From Eudorina sp. 2006-703-Eu-15 (taxonomy: Eukaryota; Chlorophyta; Chlorophyceae; Chlamydomonadales; Volvocaceae): a stretch of 64,000 bases of DNA. This document shows, piece by piece, positions 62,203 to 64,000 of the stretch. Below the pieces are notes generated by a model. It made no database searches and was not told the origin of the DNA. It worked only from the letters and a program-made list of their open reading frames with translations. Each line of letters opens with the position of its first letter. Position 1 is the stretch's first letter. Both the position numbers and the translations under genes were made by a program. The DNA lies in contig BDSI01000026.1 in NCBI GenBank assembly GCA_003117195.1, positions 248,001 to 312,000 of the forward strand. The letters run 5' to 3'.

Positions 62203-64000
62203 GGTTCCCTGGATGCGTGGGTGAGGGGGCAGGAATGGGGCATCCCGGGAGGAAGAGAAGTGATGAAAGAGCGTGATGGTGAGATGTGGATGGTGAGAGG
62301 AGACGCCAGCGTCGGGTTCTTCGCTAGCACGGCTGGGTTTGTGTTGCGTGGCGTGGCGTGCATTGCAAGGCAGGAGGCTGGGAAAGGCGCATGCCGCGTC
62401 TCGGCCTGGGTTTATCGTTGGTTTGTTGGACATCGTGTGGGTGGATTGTTTGCATCACCGTAACTGTTTGTTTGTTGTCCTGTGCTTGCCACTTGTGTTT
62501 TGGTCGATCGCTCCAACATGTGGTAGGGCTTGGCTGGAAAACGTGCGCGTGTGTGTGAATGGTTATGTGTTTAGAGAAGAGACCCGCCCGACCGTGTGCA
62601 TGTGTGTGTATGTGTGTCACTTGGCGTTTCTCGGCGGGGGAAAGCCCTTCGTGGGGAGCGGGTCAAGAAAGGAAACAAATCTCCCTGTGTGGGATTGAGG
62701 AGGTCGGGCTTCACCGCATCCTGACCGCAGTACAGATCGTCCGGAAATGGGAGCAGGCGGCAGGTGCCAAGGGGAAAGGCGGTGACACGACGTCCTCGAG
62801 GTGCTGCGAGGAACCCGGGCTGTGCCACATTGGCCGACGTCCCGGGGGGGGGCGGGGATGGCTGTGACGACGTCTGCAAGCCGCGAGGCCGCGCGAGGAG
62901 GAGGTTAAATTGAAAAATGGAGGTGTTACCCTGGTCGACCCTACCGGCATTCCAAGGGTTACTGGGGTGCTGACCTCCGTGGACAGCTGGCTGCATATTG
63001 TGGGCGCTGGTGGGGGCGGCGTGCGTGCAAACATAAGGTGTCCAATCACGTTGGATGCGCGTGACCCAGAAAGGAACCAACAGTTGAACCAGGCAATGAA
63101 GCAAACACGACAAAAGGCCCACACGCATCCCCCTCCCTTGACTTCCAACAGCAGTGAGGTTTCCCTCCCGGGACGACCGGGCTCGGGCAACCCCTCCCCT
63201 CGCTGTTCCACCGGAGTATTGGCAACGCAGTTGGTTTGCCGTTGTAGTGACCGTTAGTAGTTTGTTGTTGTTTGACATAATGGATTATTTGGCTCTGCGA
63301 AGGTGTCTGCCGCATTCGCTCCGGCCGGGCGATCAGTCCGCGGACGGGCTCCAACGGTGACGCCGCAGCAGCGAGCGGGGTGTCGGGCGGACCGCGTTCA
63401 GGCGGGCCGCGGTCGTTAGCGGTTGTGGCAGCGGCGCCCACGGCCCACGGCGAGGGAGGCGGGACGGGTCGGGTCGGGGCTGTTTCCAGCTCGCTCTGGC
63501 CTGTTGGTCGTGGCGGGGCGGCGGCGGCCCGTCAGGTCACATACCTGCAACCCCGGTATAGATGGTCGCTGTCGGGGGACAGACACCGGCGGCCCCGGAT
63601 CGGTCGACGGGCTTGTCGGGAACGGCAGATTGACTTGCTGGTGTTTGGCCTTCTTTTGACGGGCAGGGTGTGCCAGCCGATCGATCGACCTGCTGTGTAC
63701 CGTATGTTCACCTTCAGGGTGCGGATGCTGCGCTCCCCGCGCGGCTGTCGGCATGCGCCGTTAAGGTCGATTTGCGCCGGTCCCGTCAAATGGAACAATG
63801 TCAGAGCTCCACGACAAAACTTACAGCGCCACAAGTCGTACATGCGCGCCCACCCACCCATTCGTGGGCGCCGTTGTGCTTCCCTGCACCGCTTCCGCCG
63901 CTTGCGACTTGGGCACCAGCAGCCCGTACCAGGTGCAGCACCTCGGATTCGACAACGACAACGAACATGGTGTGGGGCCCCCGGCGTAGCTCAGCCCCGC
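62203..64000. other. No gene identified at the right end of the window
   Basis: The first part is the 3' flank of the transporter gene. The phrase GAGACCYGCCCGACC with following TG-rich text recurs at about 61844 (in the last intron) and 62579. No frame to the window end has domains or splice support. A gene starting beyond 64000 cannot be excluded. Confidence 0.5.

Overview
The window reads as nuclear DNA of a green alga of the Chlamydomonas/Volvox type. It is GC-rich, its genes are split into many short exons by GT-AG introns, proteins carry long Ala/Gly/Pro low-complexity inserts, and a ciliary transition-zone protein, a plant-type GATA factor and a BASS-family transporter are present. There is no operon structure, no bacterial gene arrangement and no CRISPR array. 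I rebuilt ten protein genes exon by exon. For each, the splice phases agree across every junction and the summed exon length is divisible by three. One gene (the 3'-end transporter) has an unresolved first exon.

Layout: 1597-6169 (-) Golgi-type sulfotransferase; 6528-14459 (+) 905-residue coiled-coil protein; 14460-16922 gene-poor with a degenerate tRNA-like sequence; 17032-20172 (-) and 22338-25607 (+) two almost identical Ro60/TROVE genes head to head; 27082-30697 (+) BASS-family transporter with a (CTG)36 tract in intron 1 and a GC-AG intron; 31892-37121 (+) IST1-like ESCRT-III regulator with a G-rich minisatellite in one intron; 37122-42772 a 5.65 kb stretch with no supportable gene; 42773-44951 (-) GATA zinc-finger protein; 46568-49856 (-) mitochondrial-type elongation factor Ts; 50290-53590 (+) deoxyhypusine hydroxylase; 54235-55839 (-) TMEM17-like membrane protein; 56459/56818-62202 (+) organophosphate:phosphate antiporter-type MFS transporter, with a tRNA-Thr(AGT) on the opposite strand of one intron; 62203-64000 no gene seen.

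The genes are ordinary unrelated housekeeping genes rather than one pathway. Four neighbouring pairs are divergent and share their upstream region: sulfotransferase/coiled-coil, Ro60-A/Ro60-B, EF-Ts/DOHH and TMEM17-like/transporter. The most unusual unit is the Ro60 pair, which forms an approximately 3 kb inverted repeat. Its two arms are nearly identical from the exact start of exon 2, through intron 2, to about 100 bases past the stop codons, while exon 1 and intron 1 have diverged. This points to recent gene conversion. Both Ro60 proteins also carry an RGG box and a roughly 240-residue Ala/Glu-rich insertion inside the TROVE domain.

Other points worth attention are non-standard residues at expected active-site positions (His for Lys in the sulfotransferase PAPS loop; His-Asp for the first His-Glu pair of DOHH) and an over-represented 12-base palindrome GACCCRYGGGTC.
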